In this document: piece after piece, positions 27,569 to 36,881 of the stretch
Position numbering within the stretch: position 1 is the stretch's first letter
Layout: the number at the start of each line of letters is the position of its first letter
NCBI GenBank assembly: GCA_963788965.1
Contig: CAWBIK010000006.1
Coordinates: forward strand, 558,001 to 622,000
DNA length: 64,000 bases
Source of the DNA: QHXQ01 sp963788965
Lineage (GTDB): Bacteria > Acidobacteriota > Blastocatellia > Pyrinomonadales > Pyrinomonadaceae
Reading direction: 5' to 3'
Notes under the pieces: model-generated
What the model was told of the DNA's origin: nothing
The model's input: the letters and a program-made list of their open reading frames with translations, nothing else
Databases searched by the model: none
Made by a program: the position numbers and the translations under genes

Positions 27569-28471
27569 CTACCTTATAAACTGCTGGCTGAACGGTGCCT
27601 TTGGGAATAAATTTTTGAGCAGTCTTTCGATGTCTGCCATTTTTACTCTGCCGCGATTTCTCCTATATAGTTCTTTTAACCACTCAGGGCACCCTTCCTC
27701 ATCATGGAACCCTAATTCACCGAGCGTACGGCAAACCTCTCTCTCGTCCGGATGCCCAAGCTCTTCGAAGAGCAGGCAGGGGTGCGTCTTATCGAGACGC
27801 ACACTTAGCTGTCTAAGAAATTCGTTGAAGGTGGTCTTATCGAATTGCAGTGAAGGCAGCAAGCGCCTCCATATTGAGCGCCCTGGTGAAGGATAAATAA
27901 AATTTAGAAAGATCAAAAACTGAGTCCGTGAAACTCCGGGCGTGTACGCCATCCAATAAGTATTTACGTACCAGTCGATCAGCACCTTTAACTGCTCACC
28001 CCAATCATTGGCAATAAAGTCGTGCTGGATAACGACATAAGGAAAAGGCTTGAGCTTAGGGTGGTTACACAATTGCAGTATGGATGTATTCGCCGGATTA
28101 TACTCAGGCGCGATTTCTTCAAATATGCTGATTTTAAAGTTTTCTCTTGCGTCATCTAGATTATCCAAAGGATGTACCCAAGGTTTTATATGATGCACCG
28201 CGCCCTCTAAGGCCCCGTGTCTGGCAGCTGCATAGGGCTTAATTTTATCCATTATGAGGCGCTGCACGAAGCTGTTATGGCACTGACCAGACTCGCCTTG
28301 AAGGAGATAAAACTGAGGACGTTCTTTAGAAAGATTAGGCTTAAAAAAAAGATTGAACTGCGACGCCTGATCGCCACGGTCACACATGGTATACAAATAA
28401 TCACCCCCTCGTTTAACCGAGAAGTGACGTGGCTCTTTCTGTAACCGAGGCGACGCTCTGCTGAGGCTCAC
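27569..28471 (-). CDS. iSTAND-like (inactive STAND NTPase) protein
   Basis: A 300-residue protein containing YTMCDRGDQASQFNLFF and FYLLQGESGQCHNSFVQRL near residues 28-75. This corresponds to the degenerate P-loop region of iSTAND domains, in which the Walker A Lys/Thr is lost. The C-terminus ends in a small helical region (CPEWLKELYRRNRGRVKMADIERLL) like effector-associated domains. The start is a GTG at 28471, 33 bp after the TIR stop. iSTAND proteins accompany MoxR ATPases and TIR effectors in ternary conflict systems. Family name is by motif memory and moderately sure. Confidence 0.65.
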   Translation of the reverse strand: MSLSRASPRLQKEPRHFSVKRGGDYLYTMCDRGDQASQFNLFFKPNLSKERPQFYLLQGESGQCHNSFVQRLIMDKIKPYAAARHGALEGAVHHIKPWVHPLDNLDDARENFKISIFEEIAPEYNPANTSILQLCNHPKLKPFPYVVIQHDFIANDWGEQLKVLIDWYVNTYWMAYTPGVSRTQFLIFLNFIYPSPGRSIWRRLLPSLQFDKTTFNEFLRQLSVRLDKTHPCLLFEELGHPDEREVCRTLGELGFHDEEGCPEWLKELYRRNRGRVKMADIERLLKNLFPKAPFSQQFIR

Positions 28472-28503
28472 CGGCTGCGCGTCGGAAGAGGCCGATGAGC
28501 CAA

Positions 28504-28956
28504 CTAAGGGTGGTGAGGAGAAAGTTGAATTGCCTCGACAAGTCCGCTTATTCCATCATTCCAACTAGAAGCTGGAAATAGATCGACATATTGAAGTCTT
28601 TCTAAAGTTCGGGTCGCATCGATTTCGATAGGAGGGATTTCGCAGTCGGACAAACGAACAGGAATTAGAAAAACACTTCCGGGTGAGTAGTCGCGGTAGG
28701 CAGTGATAGCATCCAGCGCTTCCGGATAAATGCCTGAGACTTTCCTCTTTTGACTTTCTTCTGACAAACACAATACAACTGCGTAACTCTGCTTCATCGC
28801 TTGCCGGATAGCAAACTTCCAGTCTTGTCCTGGCTTAATGTCTTTATCCCACCAGACATTCTCCCCGGCACTCATAAGGTCTGTGCGAAGTTGGGCAACT
28901 TCCGCTAAATTGTCGTGGCAATATGAAATGAAGATATGGCTATATTTGGTAATCAT
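28504..28956 (-). CDS. Stand-alone TIR-domain protein
   Basis: A 150-residue protein that is one TIR domain: HIFISYCHDNLAEVAQLRTDL (beta-A and helix A), NVWWDKDIKPGQDWKFAIRQAM, YAVVLCLSEESQ, GIYPEALDAI with a Glu at the expected catalytic position, and FLIPVRLSDCEIPP. It is probably the NAD+-consuming effector of the operon that continues with the iSTAND-like protein, AAA ATPase and 904-residue protein, all on this strand. Confidence 0.85.
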   Translation of the reverse strand: MITKYSHIFISYCHDNLAEVAQLRTDLMSAGENVWWDKDIKPGQDWKFAIRQAMKQSYAVVLCLSEESQKRKVSGIYPEALDAITAYRDYSPGSVFLIPVRLSDCEIPPIEIDATRTLERLQYVDLFPASSWNDGISGLVEAIQLSPHHP

Positions 28957-29168
28957 ACGATTCTAAGCACTGAGTCGGCGACAGCCGAGCAAAGGGATGA
29001 TAAAAGGCTAACGAGGTAAGGCTCTCGCTAGCAGGAGTATCTGCAATGCGAAACTGGGAAAAGGTATTCCAGTAAATTGCAGGATGTCAACTTCTAAGTA
29101 CCCAACTTCTGAGAGTCTGAGAACCGGCATTATGTATTCCTATCTCTAGGATAGGGCAACATGCTCCT

Positions 29169-30422
29169 TTAGTTGTTATCTGTGTATTCGGCGAATAGGG
29201 GCAACTGATTAGTTGGGGCGGTCGATGCAGTAAGGCTGGGGGAGATAAGAGAGCGAAGAAAAGGGAACATTAACGGATCGGTAAATCGAACTTCATCCTT
29301 ATTTTTAGTCACGTATAGCAACCCTTTCTTACACAAGAGACTTAACGTTTCCTGCGCCACCGGCAAGGGCATAATTCCTTGGGCGTTAATCGCATTCATG
29401 AGTTCCGACTGCTGAACTGATCCTTTCCCAAGCAGACCAACCAGTTGTTTTATAAATTCGACTTCCGAGCCATCTAATTTGCGGATAGCGCTTTCGTATT
29501 TCCTCAATTCTGTGCGGAAGGCACGGGATGCAGCTTTGCGCACAGCTTTTTCATAGTCTTCCTCTGTTACACGCCGAGCCTCAGGATCTCTCTTTCGCAT
29601 TATGTCGATGCATTCGAAACCAATCAGATGAACATAATACGGATAACCTATAGAGTTATCTAAAATTTCCTCCTTCACTCGACGGGCAAAGGTAAATCCC
29701 AACTCATGCTCCGCTGTATTTAGAAAACCCCGGAGGTCTTTCCTACTGAGAGGGGGGAGATAAATCTCGCGGACGCTGCGCTCTACGCTCTGGTGTCCAG
29801 CTAAAATCTCGCGGGCTTGGCGAGCTATGCCTACGAGCACTACACGTGAATCGCAGTGGCGCTGGTTGTCGGCTAGGGTTTTAATAAGTTCGGCCACGCC
29901 TGTGTGGAAATCCGTCCGTGAGCGTGGGACTTTATCGAACTCATCTACAACTATAATTACTTTCTTCCCAAGCTGGCATAGCCGCTTGTAAAGCAACCAT
30001 GAATCCAGTTGGCGTGTTCCTGGGCCAGCCCGCTGAATCGTATTTTTGCGGGACTCAGTCACACTTGCTCCGATACCGAAAGGAGAAGCCTTTCCAGATA
30101 CGCTATGATCTTTTTCCTCAACAGATATGGTTGTATTAACGTCAATGTCCAATTCATCCAGAACGCCTCGCGCGAACATGTCAAAGGACATCCGCGAATT
30201 ACAGGTGATCCAGATAATCGGAACACTTCCTTCCGGGAAAGCTTGATGAACAAGAGAGGTTTTGCCGACGCCGCGGCTGCCGATAACTATCGGGTGCAGG
30301 CCTGGCCGCGTCGTAAAATCAAATAGATCCTGCATCTGTTCGGAGCGGCCAACGAAGAATGCAGGCATTCTTATAGGTGCCCCCGGAGTAAAGACCTCAT
30401 CGTAGTCTTCAAACTGAAGCAT
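29169..30422 (-). CDS. Orc1/STAND-like AAA ATPase
   Basis: Start placed at the ATG at 30422 (MLQFEDYDEVF), nine bases after an AGGAAGAG site. An upstream GTG at 30449 lacks one. Walker A is VIGSRGVGKTSLVHQ (about residue 40-54) and Walker B is KKVIIVVDEFDKV (about 155). VVLVGIARQ is sensor-like, and a winged helix near the C-terminus (SVQQSELMNAINAQG...LCKKGLLYV) completes an Orc1/Cdc6-like arrangement. It lies between the conflict operon and the tnsD genes on the same strand. It may be cargo, or a regulator of transposition resembling an accessory ATPase. Context does not decide. Confidence 0.7.
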   Translation of the reverse strand: MLQFEDYDEVFTPGAPIRMPAFFVGRSEQMQDLFDFTTRPGLHPIVIGSRGVGKTSLVHQAFPEGSVPIIWITCNSRMSFDMFARGVLDELDIDVNTTISVEEKDHSVSGKASPFGIGASVTESRKNTIQRAGPGTRQLDSWLLYKRLCQLGKKVIIVVDEFDKVPRSRTDFHTGVAELIKTLADNQRHCDSRVVLVGIARQAREILAGHQSVERSVREIYLPPLSRKDLRGFLNTAEHELGFTFARRVKEEILDNSIGYPYYVHLIGFECIDIMRKRDPEARRVTEEDYEKAVRKAASRAFRTELRKYESAIRKLDGSEVEFIKQLVGLLGKGSVQQSELMNAINAQGIMPLPVAQETLSLLCKKGLLYVTKNKDEVRFTDPLMFPFLRSLISPSLTASTAPTNQLPLFAEYTDNN

Positions 30423-30555
30423 CTGCTCTCTTCCTGAATCAATGGGCACAAATCATGGCAAAAGAACGAATTGTGAGGCTAATAAGAGAAGGTTCTTATC
30501 AGCAGGAAGTTACCCTTTGGCAGATAAGGAAAATATATTCTTTGAAGGATCAGTG

Positions 30556-32520
30556 TCAACACTTTGATCGTAAAGCGCGTCCCGCCACATGTGAGAGCTT
30601 CGATCCCGCCAACTCGACTGCGATTTCGAGGGCGTGTTTGACACCCTCCAGTTCACTACTGTGGTACACATTAGCCCGCAAAATGAGTTGCCATTTACGA
30701 GGCTGTACACCTTCTTGAAAGTAAAGTTTAGCTGCCCACCAAACGCGGCGCACCGCGTACTGCTCTCGTGTCTCCACCACGCTGCTTAATACCTGTGCCG
30801 TCAGAGGCATCCTATGGAGCTTCTGCCGTAAGAGAGTGATTGCGCCTAAAGCCCTCCCAATGGCAGTCCCCGTCACTTGCACGGGACGACCCGGAGCCTC
30901 TTTGAGGCGCGAAGCTGAGGCCCTCACCGCAGCGGCGTACTCGGCGTCACGCCTCTTCCAATCAACACTTGCTATCGGCTGATTGCGCCTCCGGGGACGA
31001 GGCTTATGACCCTCGAGCCATTCGGTATCATTCTGCCGTAGCCATACGTATTCTCGCGGAAGTTCACGCCTCAGAGCCTTCAGCGTGATCTCCCGCATCG
31101 ATCTCATTGCAGATAGCCATGTAGAGCGGTATTCGCGTCGCTTTTTCTCCCGCGTTGCTGAAACAGCATTCCCTTTGAGCTGAGTGGCGCGGGTGAGAGG
31201 CAGCAAGCTCTTGTCAGAGCGGGAAAGTGATAGCTCCAGGCGGGCGGCGTGCCTGCGGACCGTCAGCGGGTCTACGCCGAGCTTCCTAGCGATCTCACTG
31301 ATGCTCAGTAATGAGTCCCGCCAGAGATGCTTCAGCTTAGCCTCCCACACCTGCCCGAACGAGAGTATCCTGCCGACGCGGAACTTATCTTCCGGCGAGG
31401 AGTCGGGCCTGTGCGCACGTATGCAAATCCGCAGTCACAGCTAAACTTCCCCGTCGGCTTGCCATACCGAAGCCTATCACCTAGCCGGCACTCCAGTATC
31501 ACAGGCCGTCTGTAGTGAGCGGCGGCAGCATTCAGGCACGGCCACGGTCCCTCTCTGAAGGGGCTTGACTCTTCCGCCAACTGGAAGAACTCATTTACGG
31601 TGCGGTCGAGGAACTGGATGAGCAGCAGGTGGTAAAGCGGGTGCTGTGCGTGCTTTGGAGGGCGTACCAGTTTCAGCAGCCAGTTGGTTTTCGTTTGGTC
31701 AGAGCCGGTGAACTCGCAGTGAAGCAGTGGTAGCAGGGCGGGGGAGTAATGACTCGTGAACCCGCTGAGCAGTAGGGGCATGTGGATGCTGCCGGTGCAA
31801 GTCGCCAGCCCACGGTCAATCAACATTCTCAGGTAGCGGGCCGTGTAACGCACTAGGTTCTGATCCTGTGCTGGGGTGCTCGAGCAGCCACGCCGCATCA
31901 CGTGCAATCTGTAATAGTGCCTGATGGGTGGGGTTTGAAGAATTGATTCGACGCAGGGGCAGTGCTCTCGCCGCTTCATCGGCGGTGATGAATTGTAAGT
32001 TGTTTCTGCCGGCCCGGCGGCTAACACTACTCTCTTCGAGAAACACTCTGTGGGTCGGACAGACCTCAACCCCCGATACTTGATGGGTGCGGTGCCAGTA
32101 AGCCTCCCTGAACTGCCGCTTATCCTCCTGCATACATACAGGGCAGAGTCTTAAGTATCTAGGGGTAGGAATGCGGCTGGCCATCACACCAGAGCGCATA
32201 TAGCCAGCTTGGCCGCTGCCGTCCCGCAAATCCGCTTCGATCTGTATGACACGTCCGGGAGGGAGAAACGCGCTGAAGAAGGGAAGTAGTGTGTGCCGGT
32301 TGATGAGACGCTCTGGCGTCAGGGACGAGCCGGCGGGCAAGGCAGCTGAAAGATGGCAGAGGTTGTTAGGGAGGTCAAACGTCGCGGAAGCGCCGCTTGT
32401 CCCGAACATCTCTTCGGGCACCGCTTTGGCATTTGAGTACCCGACGCGGGCGCTGAACCTCGCGCACAAGCTGTAGAGCAGTTCGTCCGGGTGTGGAGTG
32501 GGGAAATGGCCGAGCCCCAT
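30556..32520 (-). CDS. tnsD: TnsD/TniQ-family target selector, second copy (three frames)
   Basis: The frame from 32520 has the TniQ N-terminus (GHFPTPHPDELLYSLCARF) and a zinc site (LRLCPVCMQED...WHRTHQ). An indel near 31900 leads into the middle frame (HPLYHLLLIQFLD, GPWPCLNAAAAHYRR, CDCGFAYVRTG). Another near 31345 leads to the C-terminal TnsD region (LWRDSLLSISEIARKLGVDP, REYVWLRQNDTEWLEGH, VDWKRRD). Joined length is about 650 residues, collinear with the intact copy upstream. TnsD proteins bind a specific chromosomal site and recruit TnsC. A paralogue implies a second target specificity or a stacked element. Confidence 0.8.
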
Positions 32521-32537
32521 GACGGTATCTTCGCTGG

Positions 32538-34682
32538 TTAAGCCGCCTTTATTTCAGGGACATCTCTGCAATTGCGGAGCGACTCTAACTCCTCATTTAT
32601 CACTGCCCTGATCTCCGGCCTGTGAGTGGTGGTCATCGTCATCCCTGCGCGCTTCGCTAAAGCGGAGATGCTCGGAACTACGCCTTCATGTCGGTAACAA
32701 CTTGCCGCCCACCGAACGCAGCGGATTGCGAAAGCCGAGTGGGTCTCCACCAGCTCCGACAGCGCCCGAACGGTGAGGGGCATCTTGGCTAACAGCTTCT
32801 TGCTTTGGAGCAAAGCATCTTTATCTAAATGACGGCCGATTAGTCTTACCGTCATCCTCACTGGCCGCCTCGCCTCTGCTGTTATTTGTGCAACCGCGAG
32901 GCGCACATCTTCAACCAGTAAGGCATCACGTTTGTCCCAATCAACCTTCCGGTTGGATCCGACCCTTTTAAACGGCGGAGGCTGGTGTGCGTCGAGCCAC
33001 TCTTTATCATTCATGTAGAGCCAGCCGTATGCCCGCGAAGCTAACTGCTTATTTATTATACTGCGTGAGGCGGAAGGATTCTTCCTAAGAACCTCTAGTA
33101 GTTCCTTCCTGTAGCGATCCCTGAGCAAGCGTTTCCATGGTGGGTAGCCTTTGTTCTTCTTCTTGTGGTGTGACTTGCTTGGGTATCTCTTTATTTCGGC
33201 TTGTACGATTTTGTGCCCGGGCCCGTTGCGTGGAAATTCAAGCCCGAGCAAGACAGCTTGGTATTTGACTGTGTTGTGGGCGACACCAAGTAGAGGTGCC
33301 ATCCTATGAAGGCTGACTGTCAAGTCGCCCCAAAGTTCCCTCAATCGATCTTTCCAGACGCCTCCATACTCCTTAATGGTGTCGAATCTGAACAGATCTG
33401 ACGGGGATCTGTCCCGCCGGCTCCTTCTATAAGTAAACCCGCAGATGCACTTAAAGACGCCGACTTCAAACGTTCTTTTCTCCCAGTGCTTGACGACGCG
33501 ACAGCTTGTTATGATGAGCTTTTTGTAAAATTGGCAGGTTTTGTTCAGGCAGGGCCACGGCCCTGAACCAAAGAGCTTCTTGCTCTGCTGAGAGGCCTTG
33601 AATTTTCGTGAGTTTTTGGAAGTAATAGCACGCGAAATATTCCGATCGCGTGTGGCGTTTCGAGTGGGGCTTCGCAGTTGGAGGGAATTGGTTGAAGTCG
33701 GCAGGAGGGCAATAAAGGCGGCTTCAGTACTATCTGCGTTGCCGATTCTGAAAAATGTATTTGGTGTATGGCCGAGTAGCCCCATCAGAAGTAAATGCCG
33801 GAGGGGATGATTGGCTTTTCCCAGTCTGAGTTCTTTTATTAGCTTGAAAGGCCAGCTGTATTCCTTTTCGCCATCAAAGTCGCACTGGATAGCAGCTAGA
33901 AACGGCTGTGGGTAAACCTGCCTGAGCGCTTCGGCCAGTCGGGCGGCGTGGACGAACCTGCCTTGGTATGCCAAGCCCTTTGCGTTAAGCGCCTGCATGT
34001 AATAGTCGTGGAGGGTGTCATATCCAGGGACTAAGCCGCGCTGATTGAGAAGCCACCCGGCGCCTCGGGAGATAAACATCAGACATCTGTGATGAATGTC
34101 CGATAGGTCCAGCAACCTTGCATCTACGTGTAAGTTTGCCTGTTCGGCGGAAACGTAAGTATAGGAGTTAGACCTGTTACGCGCTCGCACCTCACTGTCT
34201 TCAAGAAAAGTTTTATGCTCGGGGCAGGCAAGGACGCCAGGAACTTGATGGAGCCGGTGCCAGTAACACCCTTTGAATTTCTGACGGTCATCTTCCACGC
34301 AGGAGGGGCAGAATCTTAGAAAGTCGGGAGGCCGGATGGTGGTGGGAGTAATGGAAGAGACCTTGTGAACGACGCCACCGCCAGCTCCTTTCATTTCCTT
34401 TCTAAGCCTGACGACATTACTTTTCTTTAAGAAAGGACTGTAAAAAGAGAGCAGCGTCCGCTCATTGATTAATCTGTCTACATGGAGTCGGTGGCCTGCC
34501 GGTAAATTCTCGACGAGATAACCAAGGCGGCTGGGAAGATCAATTGTGGCCGTCGAAGCCTTCACGCCGAACAGCTCTAAACTAACCGCACCCTTATCCC
34601 GGTACCCGACGAGGTCACCGTACCGCGCGCAAAGGCTGTACAGCAATTCATCCGGATGCGGTGTTGGGAAGTGGGCTATCAC
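32538..34682 (-). CDS. tnsD: TnsD/TniQ-family target selector, intact
   Basis: A 714-residue protein. The TniQ domain begins AHFPTPHPDELLYSLCARYG, with the zinc-binding set FCPSCVEDDR...CYWHRLHQVPGVLACPEH (about residues 125-160). A second Cys cluster (PCLNKTC, CICGFTY, about 375-430) follows. The C-terminal TnsD domain contains repeated helix-turn-helix-like units (LWGDLTVSLHRMAPLLGVAHN, WLYMNDKEWLDAH). In Tn7 this protein recognises the attachment gene. Here the plausible target is the 3' end of mlaD, next to the right terminus. The second tnsD follows by 17 bp. Confidence 0.88.
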   Translation of the reverse strand: MIAHFPTPHPDELLYSLCARYGDLVGYRDKGAVSLELFGVKASTATIDLPSRLGYLVENLPAGHRLHVDRLINERTLLSFYSPFLKKSNVVRLRKEMKGAGGGVVHKVSSITPTTIRPPDFLRFCPSCVEDDRQKFKGCYWHRLHQVPGVLACPEHKTFLEDSEVRARNRSNSYTYVSAEQANLHVDARLLDLSDIHHRCLMFISRGAGWLLNQRGLVPGYDTLHDYYMQALNAKGLAYQGRFVHAARLAEALRQVYPQPFLAAIQCDFDGEKEYSWPFKLIKELRLGKANHPLRHLLLMGLLGHTPNTFFRIGNADSTEAAFIALLPTSTNSLQLRSPTRNATRDRNISRAITSKNSRKFKASQQSKKLFGSGPWPCLNKTCQFYKKLIITSCRVVKHWEKRTFEVGVFKCICGFTYRRSRRDRSPSDLFRFDTIKEYGGVWKDRLRELWGDLTVSLHRMAPLLGVAHNTVKYQAVLLGLEFPRNGPGHKIVQAEIKRYPSKSHHKKKNKGYPPWKRLLRDRYRKELLEVLRKNPSASRSIINKQLASRAYGWLYMNDKEWLDAHQPPPFKRVGSNRKVDWDKRDALLVEDVRLAVAQITAEARRPVRMTVRLIGRHLDKDALLQSKKLLAKMPLTVRALSELVETHSAFAIRCVRWAASCYRHEGVVPSISALAKRAGMTMTTTHRPEIRAVINEELESLRNCRDVPEIKAA

Positions 34683-34897
34683 ATTCTAAATGCCGGGAGC
34701 CGCCGAACAGGGCTAGCATGGGCTTTCCCCGTTCCCGGGGGCCAGGCGAGGGTAAGACGGCAGGAAAGGCACACCTCCCAAGCCTCCCCCTGCGAAGGAT
34801 CGGGGGCAGCTTCGTTGGAGGCGAAATAGAGTTCGAGCTGGCCGCGGATGGGAGCGAGTTTCCTCCCCGTCCGCTTGTTGTGAAGTCGCGGAGCTTC

Positions 34898-35172
34898 CTA
34901 CAACAATTCAGCGGTTGGGGCGGCTTCTGGGGCCGCAGGCGCCGGTACGCCGAGAGCCTTAAACACGCGCGCGTCCACCACGGCGCTCGCCGGGAATCCA
35001 AAGCCCTGAAGGGTCAGCTCCACCGTTTTGCTCAGGAAGTCCTGGTGGTCTGGGTCGAGAATTACGTCTTGGGAAAAGTCCAACCCGGTCTCCCGCTCTA
35101 GATCCCGTAGCGGGCGCAGACGTTGTAAAGCAGCTCGTCCAGGTGAGGGGCGGGGAAGTACCCGATCCCCAT
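34898..35172 (-). pseudogene. Degenerate short TniQ gene at the end of tnsC
   Basis: An ATG at 35172 overlaps the tnsC stop (TAATG) and begins GIGYFPAPHLDELLYNVCAR, the characteristic TniQ start, but terminates after 24 codons. A plus-one shift there continues for about 70 codons (DLERETGLDFSQDVIL...) to a TAG at 34898 without further TniQ motifs. The DNA from 34690 to 34898 has open but unassignable frames. It is most simply a decayed or recombined tniQ, making three tniQ starts in this operon. Confidence 0.45.
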
Positions 35173-36881
35173 TACGCGCCCTCCTCCAGAAATTCCGTGG
35201 CGGGTCTTACGTGTTTCGCCCTCAGGCGAGCCGATCCCTCGGTACCGGTGTCCGAGCGGGGTGATAAATTCCGCAGATCATCCTTGCCGGGCTTCGTCTT
35301 CCGCGGCCTACTTTTCTTCCGGGATTCTGGCGACCGACCGACTTCTTTATTTGTCTTGCCGGCCACTTCTGAGACGTCCGTAGCTTGCGCCGCGGCTTGT
35401 GCAGTCGAGTCGCCGTCTGCGCTGTCCTCTCGTCCGCCCCCGTTTTGGCAGGAACGGGGCTCACCGTTCGAGCCGGCTGCTGCGCCGGTGTGGAACACGT
35501 CCAAATCGGGAATGTGACGTTTGAGAACCAACGCGGGGCGCGAGCCTCTTCCCCTGCCTTAACTGGTCGAGAGCCTCCCTGATCAAATTCTGACTGTCCC
35601 TAGCGACAGATCGGATGACTCTTACGTCGGTGACCTCGGTGCCCCGGGATATGGCGCGCCGCTGCGCGAGCAGGTAGACGGTGGCGGCGACGGCGGTAAT
35701 CCCTTGGGAAACATCGTAGAGTGCGTGCGCGGCCGGGTCATCCAGCACGTTATTGGCTAATTCGCACTTATTCCTGACGTACTGGTAATCCCATAGTGCC
35801 CTCACGAACTCGTTCCAGACGGGGTCGGGATGGTAAGGGTTGGGATCTTCGCCGGTTCGCGCTTTTTCCGCCTCTAACTCCTTCTCACTCTTCTTGTCGC
35901 CTACCTCCTTCATCCTCTCCCAATAGACGTCGCCGTTCTCGCAGGCGCGCCGCGCTTGGCGGAATTTGCCGTCCAAGAGCGGCGCGGCGTCGGGCGTGCC
36001 GATCAGGATGAAGGGGACGCCGATGTTGTTCTCCAACTGCACGAAAAAATTCAACATCTTGTCCACGCCGCCGCTCCGCGCCTCGCTTAGATTCTCTATC
36101 TCGTCTATGACGAGCACGCCGAGGCAGTGGAGGGAGGCGACGCGCGCCATATACGGGATCAGCTCGTCAACCGTCCGCCGCCCTGCGGCGTAACGCTTGT
36201 AATAGCTCGTGCCTAGTATGTCGTCCACCGCGAGGAAGAAGTTAATGCACAGCCCTTTGATGGAGCCGTCCTGCGGGCAGTCGATCTTCAGCCACACGAG
36301 TTGTTTCAAGATGAAGTTCTGCCCCCGATACTCCGTATGGGTTATCACCTGCGGGTACATGAGTACTATGTTCTCCACGGTCGTCGTCTTGCCCATGCCG
36401 CCGATCCCGACGATGGAGAACCCCCTTGGCTTGAACCGGAAGAAGGACTTTCGGGGGCCTCTGGGCGCATCGACTCGACGCGGTTGTTAAAATTCCTCCA
36501 GTGCTCCCAATTCATGGGGTTGCGCAACATCAGCCCCCTGCGCAGCATGCACGAGATCTTCGTCTCAATCTCCAAGTGCCGCCCCTGCGGGAGGAAAAAC
36601 TCCCTGACATTCTCGATCAGTTGCAGGCGGATGTGATCGGCCATGGCGCGCTGTTCGTCCGAATGGCGCGGGAAGTGCATCAGTTGATCAATAACCTGCT
36701 GCTCCGTCCAGATGGGGGGTAGGGCCTCGATGAGAGGGTTGCCGCGGTACTCGGGAACTTCCTGCTCCCGATAGACGGCTTCGACCTGATCCCCCCGAAG
36801 CACGATTAGCGGCGGCGTCAAGTCTCCCAAGCCGTCGGCCTTCTTAGATTTTCCACGGTTGCCACCATGTTTATTCGTCAT
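35172..36881 (-). CDS. tnsC: TnsC-like AAA+ transposition regulator (frames broken near 36450 and 35540)
   Basis: The first frame (36881 to about 36450) has the N-terminal region LTPPLIVLRGDQVEAVYRE. After a one-base slip it reads FKPRGFSIVGIGGMGKTTTVENI (Walker A). The second frame includes CLGVLVIDEIENL (Walker B) and FILIGTPDAAPLL (sensor 1). Near 35540 a further slip leads into a Ser/Gly/Arg-rich tail ending at 35172. Joined length is about 560 residues, typical for TnsC (550). TnsC is the ATP-dependent link between target selector and TnsA/B. Its ATG overlaps the tnsB end and its stop overlaps a tniQ start. Confidence 0.85.
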
